64,000 nt of DNA from Symsagittifera roscoffensis (GCF_963678635.1 NC_087068.1:30506318-30570317), one strand, 5' to 3'. Counted from the first letter of the stretch, positions 35,609 through 45,974 are shown. Made by a program: numbers and translations. The notes: generated from the letters alone by a model not told the origin.

Positions 35609-35956
35609 TCTCGCAGCTTAAATCTGCTGCCATATCTGATGTGGCTGCCTCTTAATGTTCTGAAAAGTCGAGTTATCTATCAGATTGTCTGTCCTTGATG
35701 CTCATGCAGTTATGTCAGCAAAACCAATCGGCATCTTTTAACTCGTCTTGCGGACCGCGCAGCACCAGATGCACACGTAGGGGCGCACTTTCATGAATGC
35801 GTTGGAAGCAGGAAAAAATTGGAAGCCACTGTCATCGATTCTTCCAATAATGACCGGAAACTGCTCACTCTGGAAGCGCGACACATCGCTAGGAAGCACC
35901 CGAAACTGAAACAGCTGAAGGAATATCAGACCAGCGAGCTGGTCTTACGCGTGTGA
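35609..35956 (+). pseudogene. PLE relic: GIY-YIG endonuclease end (family 5)
   Basis: The frame starting 35609 reads SRVIYQIVC, then YV.KTNRHLLTRLADRA, then GAHFHEC, then KLLTLEARHIARKHP, to TGA at 35954. This is the C-terminal GIY-YIG endonuclease of a Penelope-like element. One in-frame TGA falls in the CPxC site. The sequence is far less AT-rich than its surroundings and sits inside one copy of the five-copy block. It is clearly diverged from PLE1-4. Confidence 0.75.
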
Positions 35957-36086
35957 CATATTGTTTTCTTTCTTCCAGTCTTTTACTGGCGAGTTACATC
36001 TCTTTACATTTGTTTTTCTTGTAAGCCCATTTAGTCATAATTTTGTTGCACTCCTCATGTGTTTCGTTTTTCAATTTTGTTGTTTG

Positions 36087-36120
36087 CCGGATGATGCCAA
36101 TGAATTGCGAAAACGCTTGG
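36087..36120 (+). ncRNA. Hammerhead-ribozyme-like core downstream of the PLE relic
   Basis: CGGATGATGCC...GCGAAAACGCTTGG follows the PLE relic by 130 nt on the same strand. It has a GAUGAU box, a short stem and GAAAACG, like the cores in the PLE terminal repeats further right. One base departs from CUGAUGA. Confidence 0.4.
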
Positions 36121-37329
36121 AAGTAAAACATCGTATTTTATATAAACCAAATTAACGTGGCATTTCGAAAGTCATCTTTTAAAGAATCAAACAGAAATCA
36201 GTAGAAAAGTCCTTTGTGAGAAAATTTTAAATAACTGCTGCACTGTTTCCTTTTTAAACTAAAAATAAAGGTTTCTTTGAAACAAAATAAAAAACACACA
36301 CCGAGAATTGGAGAAAATAGTTTTTAAAGTAATTTCGTTTTAATTAAGAAAGCTCTTGGAAATAAAAACATATCAAAGTTCTTTCAAAAAAAATTAGTAA
36401 AGACTTTTGGTAAACATCATATGAAATTGCGAAAAGCTTTAACATGTCGAGAAAGGGTGTTTCAAAACTCATGTTAGGGGTGTCTTTTTTATGGGACAAA
36501 AAATCACTTATGTAAAGAAAAATAATTTTGCGGAAAATTGGATGTTAGAATTAGAAAACAAAAAATAGCATTTGAAATATTAACTACAAACGCTTTAAGC
36601 AGAAGGCTACCATTGACAACTTCTAAAAGCACACATAATTTCGTGGTCCTGCGCTCTCAAGTAAAGATTGTGAAACTGGTTAAAACAATTATTTTCCGGC
36701 CAAAATTCCTCTATCGATATAAACTTGACCCAAAAACTCACTAGTAGCCGGGTCCCCAAAGTCCTTCTTAGCCAGTTTTTTCAACTTTCCTGAACTTGTG
36801 CACTTTATGGTTACTGCTTATACTAAGTGTGCCATGTCCTTTTAGCCTCCAAAACACCCAAATGAGCAGTATGGAGGCTTTTCAGACAGCGGACAACCAA
36901 ATGACCGCATGCATCACTAACCACAGGTTCAAAAGGGGCTTCTGACTCCAAAAACAAAAACTTCAGCCCAAAATCAAAAGTAACATAAATATAAGTATAG
37001 CACGAAATGGAGTATAGTATCCAAAAAGTATTACCAAGCATTGAACGACATACTCAAAAAAGCCCGTATTTAAATTTCAAAAAATGATAAATAAAAAAAA
37101 GAAATATTAAAAAAAAATAACTCTACAAAAATTGAAGGGATTCAATCCGAAAAAACATAGTTCAGTCAAGTAAGACATAAACTGCACCTGGATCCCACAG
37201 TGCAGATCTTGAATTCTATATAGTTTGAGATGAATTATCTCAACAGAGCGTCCAGCTGTCGGTTTCGTAATATCTATTGACGGAGGATATTGCAAAAGAT
37301 GAAATGTCTTATGCAAGAGTCTTGATGAG

Positions 37330-39250
37330 AGAGTTCAATTTTAGGAAATCGCAATAAAGGACAAAAATCACGCTTTTTACCTGGTCGCTGCATACTTTGG
37401 TCAAATTTAAAATACCCAGCGTTTGCAAACCTGAAGGAATTAGTAAAATTTCAAGTTTGATAAGGTGCTCCATGTATTTGGCGATATAAAGCGCAATCCA
37501 TTTAGTGATTCTGCTCTACAAACGTTCGATGCAAGTTATGTTGCCTCTCAAAGCGAATTAGCACGGCGATGCGTAAGAAAGAATTGTCAAGATGGAGCTT
37601 TCGCTTAAGTTGTTTAGCAGTATATTCAAGCAATCAGGATACGTTTCTCTTGATCTACTAAGAAGTTTGGTATGCTTCAGTAATTTGGAAAACCATATGC
37701 TCCATCCAGGACAAGGAGGCACAGAAAATGCGTCCAACATCGCGATGAGACAAGATTACTTCGATGGGTTCACCTAAGAGCTCAAATTGTGAAGGCACTT
37801 CGTTCGAAATTGACAACCTTGCTTTTGGGGGATTGGCAAACAATTTTGTAGTTCAAATCTCATGGTTTTAAGATAGTAAGCATTCGTCACAGCGGCAATC
37901 TGACGCAACTAGTTTGCTGTCACAAAGCAAACAGAAAGACCAAGGCGCGGACCTTTTTCAAAAATCCTGGCAGGTCGTTTATACAACAAAGGAAAAGTAG
38001 AAGACATGATTTGAATTCCTGTGCAACTCCGCTAATACGTCGTGCAACCCTCGACAAGAACAAGTTGCTTCCTGTTATTCACGTAGTCACTAATTGATGG
38101 ACCATCGAGTTGAAAAATTGAGTTGTAAGCTGCTTGAAAAAAGTATTGAACATAATCGAAAATTCACTGGGGAATTTAGGGGAGACATGACCGTTTCTTA
38201 GTACTGCTGGTAGACGCAGAGAACTCTAACTAAGTCTGTTAAGATGTTTGAACGCATCCTGAGTGTCTCTGCCTCCAAAAACTTAAACCACATACTCTGC
38301 TAAACCATCGTCGGAACGCACTGCCGTCGGATCGCGAATTTCTTTATACAATTGAAAGTTTCAGGCCAAAATCATGGGGCTATCAGGAATATATGTACAA
38401 TGCAAGTTCAATTCACGCGCGTCACAATTGCACCATCAGATTCGAATTTGTCCAGCAATACGGCTTGAAAGACGAAACTTAGATTGCATTTGAATGTCCC
38501 TCGAAGTCTGCCTTATTGAAATTTCGACACTTCCCAATATGTATTTTGGAAGTACTGCGGAGGTGTTTATCTTAACAGACAGCGCATTGTGGTAGGACAA
38601 ATTTCTTGCATTCAGCTGTGTGGACAGAGCAGGGAGAGCAGATATTATGTTATCAGCCTCGTTCATGAGAACGACGTCCAAGATATGACTTTGCATCGTA
38701 TCGAATGTGGTTAGCTGCGATGAGTTCTTTTCATGGAAGATATCGACTTAGGCTTGTTCATTGGATATTGAACTGGACACATCCTCCCAGGATGCGACGG
38801 CTAAGTTTAGATCTCCAATCAAGAGAATGGGCTAACATTTCGTCTAAGTCTCAAACTACTCAACAATTTTAAAAAGGAGGGCGGAAGGCTATGAATATTT
38901 CGACTCATTGGGTTGATTGTACGCAGATAACCAAGAGAGGCCAGTTAGTTAGGATTGTGACAGCCAGAAGCAGCAGTCTTCTGGAAGATTAAAGGCTACG
39001 GGTTTAAGCCGATATAATTTTTATGGCAACTAAGAGACCACCGTGTTGTTTGGGACGTTTTTCTTTACTGAGCATCGAAAGTTGAGACAAAAAAGCTCTG
39101 CATCAATAAAGCCGGCCAGTAACAAGTTTTCACAGATGAACAAAATGATGTCGAAATCAAACTAGTTTCCTTAGTTGACAAAATATTTGCGTCTCATCGC
39201 ATTTATAAGACTACGAGCATTGAACCAGAAAACAGTTAGTTCTGTCGAGT
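37330..39250 (-). pseudogene. Decayed APE-type LINE (CR1/Jockey-like)
   Basis: Translating the minus strand with many frame changes gives, in order: an endonuclease start (FWFNARSLINAM, near 39240), a middle motif LLIGDLNLAVASWED (near 38810), LDVVLMNEADNI with the end of the endonuclease (38680-38580), then an RT with GVAQE...LLLF...CINDLPGFLK (near 38000) and a LINE tail with LGEPIEVILSHRDVGRIF and ILSYASPC (37820-37560), ending near 37330. Order and motifs fit CR1/Jockey-type ORF2. Numerous stops and gaps make it inactive. Confidence 0.75.
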
Positions 39251-39654
39251 CTAGCCAGTTTGTGCTCCTGTTTTGGTTATCACATGGAAGATCGGTAACT
39301 TCATTGCTATCCAGGAAAAAAATCAAGTTTCGAATAAGCTACGATAATTCACATAAAATTAGCTTCTAAACCATCAGGTTAAAAGTTGAAAAAAAAAACT
39401 AATCAATCACAGCTGACCTCTAAAATTGGCCAATTAAATTACAACTTTTTTAACCTCTGAACCAAATTATTTTTAGTTTTTGTGTACTGAAGTTTATGAG
39501 TGAAAATTTCGAATTAGACATGTACGTTTTCGAAAAGAAATCAAACATCTTTCGATACTTCATTTTAGTGTAAAAACCCTGTTTCTAAATTCATCGAGCG
39601 TGTAGTCACATCTTTTCAGGCATATATTGCTTCCGGTGATAACAATTTAATTTG

Positions 39655-39860
39655 ATTGTTCAGCCTATCTATAATTTCTCAACTAATATCTGCGCTAAGT
39701 CTGCATTGTTGAAGGCCTACCGGTTGAGGCCTACGGGCGAGCCAGCTTTCGTATGTTCCTCAATTCTAGTGATTAAGTGCCGAACAGTGTTCCCGACACA
39801 GGTGGAGATAGATCTACTACAAATCATTTATAAAACACTGATTCAGAATCTTGTTGGGAT
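39655..39860 (-). pseudogene. PLE relic: fragment of GIY-YIG endonuclease
   Basis: The minus strand reads CVGNTVRHLITRIEEHTKAG, then SPVGLNR, with stops on both sides. It is closest in wording to the PLE2 endonuclease (YVGQTVRHLATRVDEHRKGD). Only about 60 codons remain. Confidence 0.65.
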
Positions 39861-39864
39861 TTGA

Positions 39865-40740
39865 CAGCATTAACTTTCTCTGCTTGCACGAGCTGAGATA
39901 GGTTTTCACTGAGCACACACCCCAGGGTGTTCTTTTCCGCTTTACTCACGAATGAAATTAGATTCTGTGGTCATGACTCTTTCAGCTGTTGAACCGTGGG
40001 GTAGTAGTTTGAGTTGTAAGAGGGAAGACAATGTCGTGTAGGCGACACGGAATGTTTTTCAACGAATGAAAATAAGCAAATCAAGTCTCTTTTAACGACT
40101 AAAAAAACGAGGACGCCAGAAAACTTGACAGGCATTCTGAAGGAGAAGGCAGAAATATCAAATAAAGTTTGGAAATTGTTTAAAATCGTATCTTTGCTCA
40201 TATGGTTGCAAGATAAGCGATCATACACTCGGATCTCTAAGAACATTTCGTAATCATGAGCTACCTAGTTATGATCTGGTTCGTCGATACATTTGAGATG
40301 GAACAATTTGATAAGTTGCAAAGCATATATTAGTTCAAGCATGCATGCTTAAAAAACAATGCTATTAGGCACAAAACCGATGCTTCATGAAAATCCGCAT
40401 ACTAGCAGTAGTATTTCAACCTATTTCCAGAGCTATGTAAAAACAGAATGTAGCAGAAACATGAAGAGATGGCATAAAATTCCTAAATATGTTAACATCG
40501 GGACTTCTTAAACATGGCTGGAAATGTCTCGCTCAAGTAAAAAATATATAGATTAAAAAGTAAAGTACGCAGTTACAATTTTCCCGTACTCCTCACTCCT
40601 CTTGATGTGTAAAAAAAAATATTTTAAATTGATTCTAGATAACTGAAGTTAAGAAGCAGGAAATAATTACCAAATTCGTAAAACAAGCCAAAAATCTTGG
40701 AACACTATTTCACATTATTTACATTCAGTTCTAAATAGAA
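39865..40740. other. Gene-free stretch
   Basis: No coding frame or repeat that I can support. It includes the 3' flank of the MIIP-like gene; no AATAAA is obvious within 100 nt of its stop. Confidence 0.5.
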
Positions 40741-40750
40741 CAATCTCAGT

Positions 40751-41710
40751 TCATTTTGTGGATTCTGATTTGATGTCCACGAAAGTAGCTGGAAGTACGC
40801 ATTTAGGCCTTGCGCTTCTCCATCCGTTGACAATGTGACGAGATAGACCGACTGAATCACCAGGGCTGTATTCATTTTCTGAACTATTAGGATAGCTGTG
40901 ATACAGTGCAGTTTTTTCAGTCACTGGATTAAAGCCAGGCAACAAACTCTTCGGGACAGTCACGCGTATTAATGTCTTGAAGTCTTTCTCTCTCATTTTC
41001 TTACAAACCGGACAAATACTCTCACCTGAATCATTGACGTTCACAGGTACAGCAAAGCCTCGAGCATTCATTCTGAACAGATGGACACACTGGTGTTCTG
41101 TGACCGGAAGAGGAGGTTTCGATTCATAACTCGGAAGGTGAGGCATTGCGGACAGAAACTCTTGGCCAAATTGTTGCTCGGCATTGCTGTCATTGCCTGC
41201 GAAGCATTCCGGTGAATAAGAATTACGAAAGGATTGAAGATCAGAGAAATATGCATCTGATTTATTGTCACACGCAGTATCACTCAAATCCAAAATTTCG
41301 CAAATCCAGTCGTATCCCAGCAAATTAGATTTACCACTCGGATACACCGGTTTGGCCGACTTGATAGTCACACAGTCCTGGTGAGGCCTAATGGTCTTTA
41401 AGGGATCATTGAGCTGAAGTTTAACAGGGACTCTTATATTTCCTGAATTTTGTAACTTGCGTAGAAAAGTATCATCAAGAGCTTCATTATCGCTGAAGTT
41501 TGACTTCGCTAAATCTTTTGGTGTGCTACTTCTAAGGGAGTTTTGGTTTGCCGATTGTGGTATTCCTTTCTTCCGCAGTAATTCTTGTTTAACTGCTGCA
41601 GTAGGTTTCTGTGTTTTTAACTGTTCAACTGATATGCTCTTCAAGATATTTTGATTGTCTTTCAGCTGACCAATCAAAGATTGATTTCTGATTCTCAATT
41701 CTACATTCAT
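40751..41710 (-). CDS. MIIP-like protein (migration and invasion-inhibitory protein family)
   Basis: 319 codons, one exon. The N-terminal third is a polar, probably disordered or coiled segment. The conserved part begins with LLGYDWICEILD (about residues 131-142), followed by YFSDLQSFR. A cysteine region HQCVHLFRMNARGF...CPVCKK (about 207-240) and a C-terminal block with RVTVPKSLLPGFNP and a final GWRSARP follow. LLGYDWI, the HQC/CPVC pair and the PKS.L.P block are what I recall of vertebrate MIIP, whose product binds IGFBP2 and other partners; function in invertebrates is not known to me. The ATG at 41710 has an upstream in-frame TAA. A nine-codon uORF ends on the start codon. The assignment is by motif memory. 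Confidence 0.75.
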   Translation of the reverse strand: MNVELRIRNQSLIGQLKDNQNILKSISVEQLKTQKPTAAVKQELLRKKGIPQSANQNSLRSSTPKDLAKSNFSDNEALDDTFLRKLQNSGNIRVPVKLQLNDPLKTIRPHQDCVTIKSAKPVYPSGKSNLLGYDWICEILDLSDTACDNKSDAYFSDLQSFRNSYSPECFAGNDSNAEQQFGQEFLSAMPHLPSYESKPPLPVTEHQCVHLFRMNARGFAVPVNVNDSGESICPVCKKMREKDFKTLIRVTVPKSLLPGFNPVTEKTALYHSYPNSSENEYSPGDSVGLSRHIVNGWRSARPKCVLPATFVDIKSESTK

Positions 41711-41733
41711 TTGTGATACTTAACCATCCGCAT
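41707..41733 (-). promoter_or_regulatory. uORF overlapping MIIP-like start codon
   Basis: ATG CGG ATG GTT AAG TAT CAC AAA TGA ends so that its TGA overlaps the main ATG (ATGA). Such an arrangement can allow termination-reinitiation or dampen translation. Confidence 0.4.
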
Positions 41734-41743
41734 TTCACTATCG

Positions 41744-41757
41744 CTGAAACAAAACAT
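41744..41757 (-). promoter_or_regulatory. Splice-acceptor-like site upstream of MIIP-like gene
   Basis: TGTTTTGTTTCAG lies 34 nt upstream of the main ATG and about 11 nt upstream of the uORF ATG. Confidence 0.45.
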
Positions 41758-41950
41758 GAATATCTAATGCCTCGCACAAATTATGGAGTATATCAATGAC
41801 ACAATATACAAGAAAGAAAGAGTAGCGACCTGTGCCTTTGGAAACAATTAAATTAAATCAGAATCCTTTCCGTCCTAAGAAAGTAGAAGAAAAACAAAGA
41901 ACACTTCAATTACTGTTAAAAGGTTAAGAATCGAGTATTTTTTCTTTCGT

Positions 41951-42016
41951 TGGAATTCATAATTTATGGAAAACTAAAAGTTTAACGAGCATCATCTGGT
42001 ATATAAAAGTCAAAGT
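41951..42016 (+). repeat. Dispersed repeat shared with 59498-59570
   Basis: Both places read TTGGAA.TCATA, then GGA.AACTAA, then TTAAC.AGCATCATCTGG and AAAGTCAAAGT. Its continuation AAGTTGAACAG..TTAAA.ACCAAAAA also occurs near 53020-53055. The element type is unknown; it lies next to PLE edges in all three places. Confidence 0.6.
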
Positions 42017-42253
42017 CTTTTTTTTTGTTTGTTTTTTAACGGTAATCAGAAGGTCAAAAGTATCATAGTAACCGAGGTTACAGTCAGGAGTCCCTTCATC
42101 ATGTATTCCAGTCAAAATCCTTGGAATTTTCTAGATATGGAAGTGATAATAATAAAAGAAGATGACAAGTGTTTAAGTCCTTTTCAATTAAAATCGATAC
42201 GGGTTACGTTTCTTCAATAAGAACACGCAACTCGACACGAAAAAAATTCAAAG

Positions 42254-42288
42254 GAATAAGAAATTTAAAATGTTAATTCAAACGTTTT
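42254..42288 (-). repeat. Left stump of PLE2-type terminal repeat
   Basis: ATAAGAAATTTAAAATGTTA followed by TTCAAACGTTTTC matches the inner part of the PLE2 terminal repeats at 52633-52666 and 57178-57211. It ends at the ribozyme-like core where PLE1 begins. The other half resumes at 48966. Confidence 0.6.
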
Positions 42289-42327
42289 CAGTGGTAAAAA
42301 CGGCAGATCAATGTAAAATAAATTCCA

Positions 42328-42360
42328 GAAACGTTTTCGACATAAAAGTCATCATCAGCC
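42328..42360 (-). ncRNA. Hammerhead-ribozyme-like core in PLE1 3' repeat
   Basis: On the minus strand: CTGATGA-T, a 3-bp stem GAC/GTC with loop TTTTAT, then GAAAACGTTTC. Core boxes CUGAUGA and GAAA are present. PLEs are known to carry minimal hammerheads with tiny stem III. Stem I is not convincing here. Confidence 0.5.
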
Positions 42361-42417
42361 AATCTAAAAAACAAAGCACCTGTAAAACCGGAATGGAAAT
42401 GGATGTGTAGAAATTAC
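42361..42417. repeat. 57-bp target site duplication, left copy
   Basis: Identical to 46024-46080. The uninterrupted allele of the same sequence is at 48836-48892 in the other PLE1 repeat, which shows that the 57 bp were single before the LINE entered. Confidence 0.88.
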
Positions 42418-42539
42418 GGTAAGGTAAATTGGTAAATTGTACGTCTTACAAAGACAAATATGAAAAGTATAATTAAAGTGCTCATGGAATGTGTTAAGAG
42501 TGAGTCAAGTCAAGAGTCTTGGCACGTAGAAGCACGATG

Positions 42540-45254
42540 TCACAGTTGCTTGGGCGGCAACCTGATATTGATGAGTCTTCCAGGTAGATCCTGGCTTTCT
42601 GGAAAGGAGATGCAGTGTCGTATGTGATCCTCATCAACGATCTGGAGCTTACAAAGTCGGCAGACACAGTCCATATACGCTGTAAACCCTTTTTCCTGTA
42701 CAATATCATGTATTTCGCGTTTATAACAGCCAATTTTAGTGCATATAATATTATGACATCCCGAGGTGTAGTATAGCGCAAAGATACGTCTATGTCGCGT
42801 GTTTGCCTGCCTCAGGCCAAGGTAATCGTTGAAGTATAGGTTCTCAAGAAGGAGTCTCGTGGAGCTGAAAACAGAGATTCCAGCCCATTTCTTCCAGAAA
42901 ATTCCACAAATTCTGTTATAATGGTCGTCCAACTTATCTGTGTCGATCTGTAGGAATGTATTCAGGCCATATGTTCCTGCTGGGAGAACAACTTTCTCCA
43001 GAAGTCTCTGGGCCGAGTTAAAGCACACTTTCTGAAGGTTTAATTTATGTTGGAGTCCAAACACGGTTGATTTAGTTTTGTTTATCAACACATTGAGGTG
43101 TTCTGTGCAGGCTAGTTTTGATGTTAGGTTGACTCCCAGGTAGCAGAAGGTATTCGTGTACTCTATAGCAATTCCTCTATAGAACAGGGCGTCCTCTGGC
43201 ATGATTTTGCCTCCTTTCCTGAACTTCAAGGCTTTCGTCTTGTCAATATTGACAGTGAGCTTGTTGGTATGGCAGTAATTGGCAAGTCTATCCAGGGCTT
43301 CCTTAACGTTTTTCAGATTGCGGTGAGAAAAAACAAAATCGTCGGCGTAAAACACCACATGGCAACCAGTTTCTTGCAAAATTTTGGATAAGTCAGCAAT
43401 GAAAACAGAGAAAAGTAATGGAGATAGCTTGTCCCCTTGAGCTACACCGACGTTTTGAACAATTTTTCCGGACACAAAACTTCCGTCAACTACCTGTAAC
43501 AAATTATTCTGGCATATTGCGTGTAAGATGCCTAAATTACGTCCCCGGAGACCCTGTTTTTGTAACTTTGCGATGAGAAGGTTGCGGTCCACCGAGTCGA
43601 ATGCTTTCTGATAGTCAACAAAACAAGCATAGCACTTTCCGTGATTGACTAAATCGTCTTGTATACTGTTTTTGAGGTCGTTAACAGCTGAAACTGTCGA
43701 TCTACCTTTTCTAAACCCAAACTGCGTTTCTGGTAATATAGAATTTTCTTCAATCCAGCCAATTAATCGTGTGTAAAGAATCCCAGTAAAAATCTTATAT
43801 AGAGCAGGTAATAGACTGATACCACGATAGTTGTTTGGATCCCTTTTTTCTCCTTTTTGCTTGTAAAGAGGTTTCACCAACGCTGTCTTCCAACACTCGG
43901 GTAGGACTGAAAACTTGAAACACGTCTGGAAAAGTGCAAGTAAGAGATAAAACGTAACCCCAAAAGATGTTTTTAAGGCTTCTGCCGTTATACCGTCGGT
44001 GCCTGCCGCCTTGCCATTTGGTGCCTTACTAGTATGATATGTTACTTCAGAGAGTTCTATGTCTTTGTTTAGGTTGATGTCGCATTCCCAGTTTGTGAAG
44101 GCATAGTCGTGATTCCCAAGATTGGAGAAACTATTTACCGGCACTAGCGATGTGTCTCTGTAATAAACATCTGTAAAGTGGTTTTCCCATACCGGCATCA
44201 TAATTGCACTTGTCTCAGCTACTTTTGGCTTGGATTTTAAAATATTCCAGAATTGTTGTCTGTCAGTTTCTGCTACTGCGATAATGTTATCTTCTCTGTT
44301 CTTTAAGTACCTAGACTTCTTTTGTTGACACAGCTTCTTGTAGATTTTCTTGTGATTTTGGTACGCGACAGCTTCATTTCGCCTGTTTTGATACAAAACC
44401 TTCAATTTTTTGTGCACTCCATACAGTTTTTTGTCAAACCAGTGTGCCGATATGCGTTTCCGTGGGTACACTGCGGCTGTTTTGAAGGCGGTAACGAAAA
44501 GTTCCGTATGTGTATTAATGTTTTCACCACTCCAACGGTTGATATCAGTGGGAATACTCTGAAGGGCAGCTTCTAGCGCGCTGATATCAATTTTGCAGAT
44601 CCGATTGGGTTTATTATCCGCTTCTTCGTACCTGAAAGGAACGTTTAGTTGTACTAATAGGTGTTTTGTGATAAACTTCGGCACGACTGTTGTTGAGAGA
44701 GGCAACATTATGTTAGTGAAAAGTAAATCAATTGTACTGTTGCCATTTGGGGCGATGTACGTGGAGTTGCCTAGGTCATTTGCACAGTATAAACCCCAGA
44801 GTTCCAGATGCTTCAAAAGTGATAAACCTCTGCTCCCAGTGTCAACCCGACAGTTGAAATCGCCTCCCATGATAATAAGATTCTGGTTTGAGCAAAGTTC
44901 TAAGCAATTATCCAAGTCTGTGGTGATGAGATCTAAGTTAGTATTGGGGCAAAAATAAGAAGCAATTAGATGCACATTCAAGTTCCCAAAGATAACGCCA
45001 AGTGTATTTGCTGACTGGAAGAAAATTTTAGCCCTGCATCTCATTCTCTTGTTGACGGAAATAGCAATACCTCCACTTGGGCGTCCTCTGGCTAGTTTTT
45101 TAGCAAGAATGTTGTAAGTAACGAAATTGTTGATATCAAGGTTCTTAATAGAAAAAGTCTCAGTGAGAAATAGTACGTCATAGTCAAGTTCTTCTGAGTT
45201 TGTAAAGTCTAGAGTGTTTTTTGCGCCTTCGACAATCCATAAAGCAACTTTCAG
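42540..45254 (-). CDS. LINE ORF2: endonuclease and reverse transcriptase
   Basis: The frame is open from the TGA at 45255 to the TGA at 42540 (about 904 codons). The endonuclease starts at the very beginning (LKVALWIVEG, LFLTETF, RPSGGIAISVNKR), and contains GGDFNCRVD and STIDLLFTN; the usual SDH near the end is changed to ITKHLLV. RT motifs are intact: KPLYKQKGEKRDPNNYRGISLL, AFDSVDRN, VAQGDKLSPLLFS, FYADDFVFS. A CCHC-like site (CRLC...HIRHC) lies near the C-terminus. The first ATG (45044) falls inside the endonuclease, after 70 codons, and the frame is the same as ORF1. Independent initiation would therefore lose part of the endonuclease. Confidence 0.88.
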   Translation of the reverse strand: MKVALWIVEGAKNTLDFTNSEELDYDVLFLTETFSIKNLDINNFVTYNILAKKLARGRPSGGIAISVNKRMRCRAKIFFQSANTLGVIFGNLNVHLIASYFCPNTNLDLITTDLDNCLELCSNQNLIIMGGDFNCRVDTGSRGLSLLKHLELWGLYCANDLGNSTYIAPNGNSTIDLLFTNIMLPLSTTVVPKFITKHLLVQLNVPFRYEEADNKPNRICKIDISALEAALQSIPTDINRWSGENINTHTELFVTAFKTAAVYPRKRISAHWFDKKLYGVHKKLKVLYQNRRNEAVAYQNHKKIYKKLCQQKKSRYLKNREDNIIAVAETDRQQFWNILKSKPKVAETSAIMMPVWENHFTDVYYRDTSLVPVNSFSNLGNHDYAFTNWECDINLNKDIELSEVTYHTSKAPNGKAAGTDGITAEALKTSFGVTFYLLLALFQTCFKFSVLPECWKTALVKPLYKQKGEKRDPNNYRGISLLPALYKIFTGILYTRLIGWIEENSILPETQFGFRKGRSTVSAVNDLKNSIQDDLVNHGKCYACFVDYQKAFDSVDRNLLIAKLQKQGLRGRNLGILHAICQNNLLQVVDGSFVSGKIVQNVGVAQGDKLSPLLFSVFIADLSKILQETGCHVVFYADDFVFSHRNLKNVKEALDRLANYCHTNKLTVNIDKTKALKFRKGGKIMPEDALFYRGIAIEYTNTFCYLGVNLTSKLACTEHLNVLINKTKSTVFGLQHKLNLQKVCFNSAQRLLEKVVLPAGTYGLNTFLQIDTDKLDDHYNRICGIFWKKWAGISVFSSTRLLLENLYFNDYLGLRQANTRHRRIFALYYTSGCHNIICTKIGCYKREIHDIVQEKGFTAYMDCVCRLCKLQIVDEDHIRHCISFPESQDLPGRLINIRLPPKQL

Positions 45255-45974
45255 TCAAGCCCGCTCTTTCTCGACTACTTTGCCCGCTCTAATAATGTAC
45301 TCATTTTCAGGGTTTTCTTCTCTGATTTTTCGTAGGTCACATCTGAGTGTGTACTGTCGTGCTCTTTCGTCTTTCGTGAGGTCAGGCTGCAGGAAGATAT
45401 TCTTGTATTTTTCCTTGTCTCTGAGCAGTCTTGCTTTTTTGAGAAGATTGTTGCGCTCGTCTGCTGATCCGAGGGTTACCAGAAGCATTTGTAATCCATC
45501 TTCATTCACTTTACCGATCCTTTTGGTGGTTAAGCCATCAGTAGCAACTGTTTAAGTTTCATGTAGAATATTTTGCACTAGTTTTTTGCCATTCTCTGCG
45601 GCCTTAGAGCCAGAAATTATGACATTACAGGCCCTCCTTTCTTGTTCTCTCTCTTCTGACTTCAGGTTTTTGAGAATTTCCGAGTAACTTGTTGGCTTAG
45701 CTGGAGCAGAGATGCTTTTTGTGTTTTCAGGGCTGATCATCTTCTTCAATTCCTCCACTTCTGACTCAAGTGCTTTGACCCTCTTCTCAGTTTTAGATGA
45801 ACAGAAGCCGCATAGAAAATCATCCTGAAGGTATTTCAAGGGCATAAATTTAGGTATCCAGAGTGGTGTCCATATTTTGCAATTTGTGTTGGAGCATTGA
45901 GCAAAATGAGACGAACCTTCATTTTCTTCGTCTGATACCTCCTTCTGTTTTGACATCTTCTGTCTTGTCGACAT
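45255..45974 (-). pseudogene. LINE ORF1 with one internal stop
   Basis: Begins at ATG 45974. A zinc site (CSNTNC...CGFC) is followed by a coiled coil (VKALESEVEELKKMI) and an RNA-binding-like C-terminal part (ACNVIISG, then LLVTLGSADERNNLLKKAR, FLQPDLTKDERAR, IIRAGKVVEKE). A TAA at 45552-45554 splits it; the same frame continues on the other side, so a point mutation is likely. The final TGA (45255-45257) is followed in frame by ORF2. Confidence 0.75.

Larger units (their letters stand above)
30371..36860. repeat. Five-copy conserved block in the AT-rich repeat field
   Basis: A less AT-rich block of about 160 bp with GAGCTTGACCCGAAA.CTCGCCAGT and TAGCCGGTTCA recurs at about 30371-30540, 33576-33725, 33998-34185, 35245-35420 and 36698-36860, always in the same orientation. 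AT-rich arms with ACGAATAAATGACTGCGAAA and similar text separate the copies. The regularity suggests a large satellite unit of 1.2-1.5 kb for the last copies or a dispersed non-autonomous element. No open frame. Confidence 0.75.
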
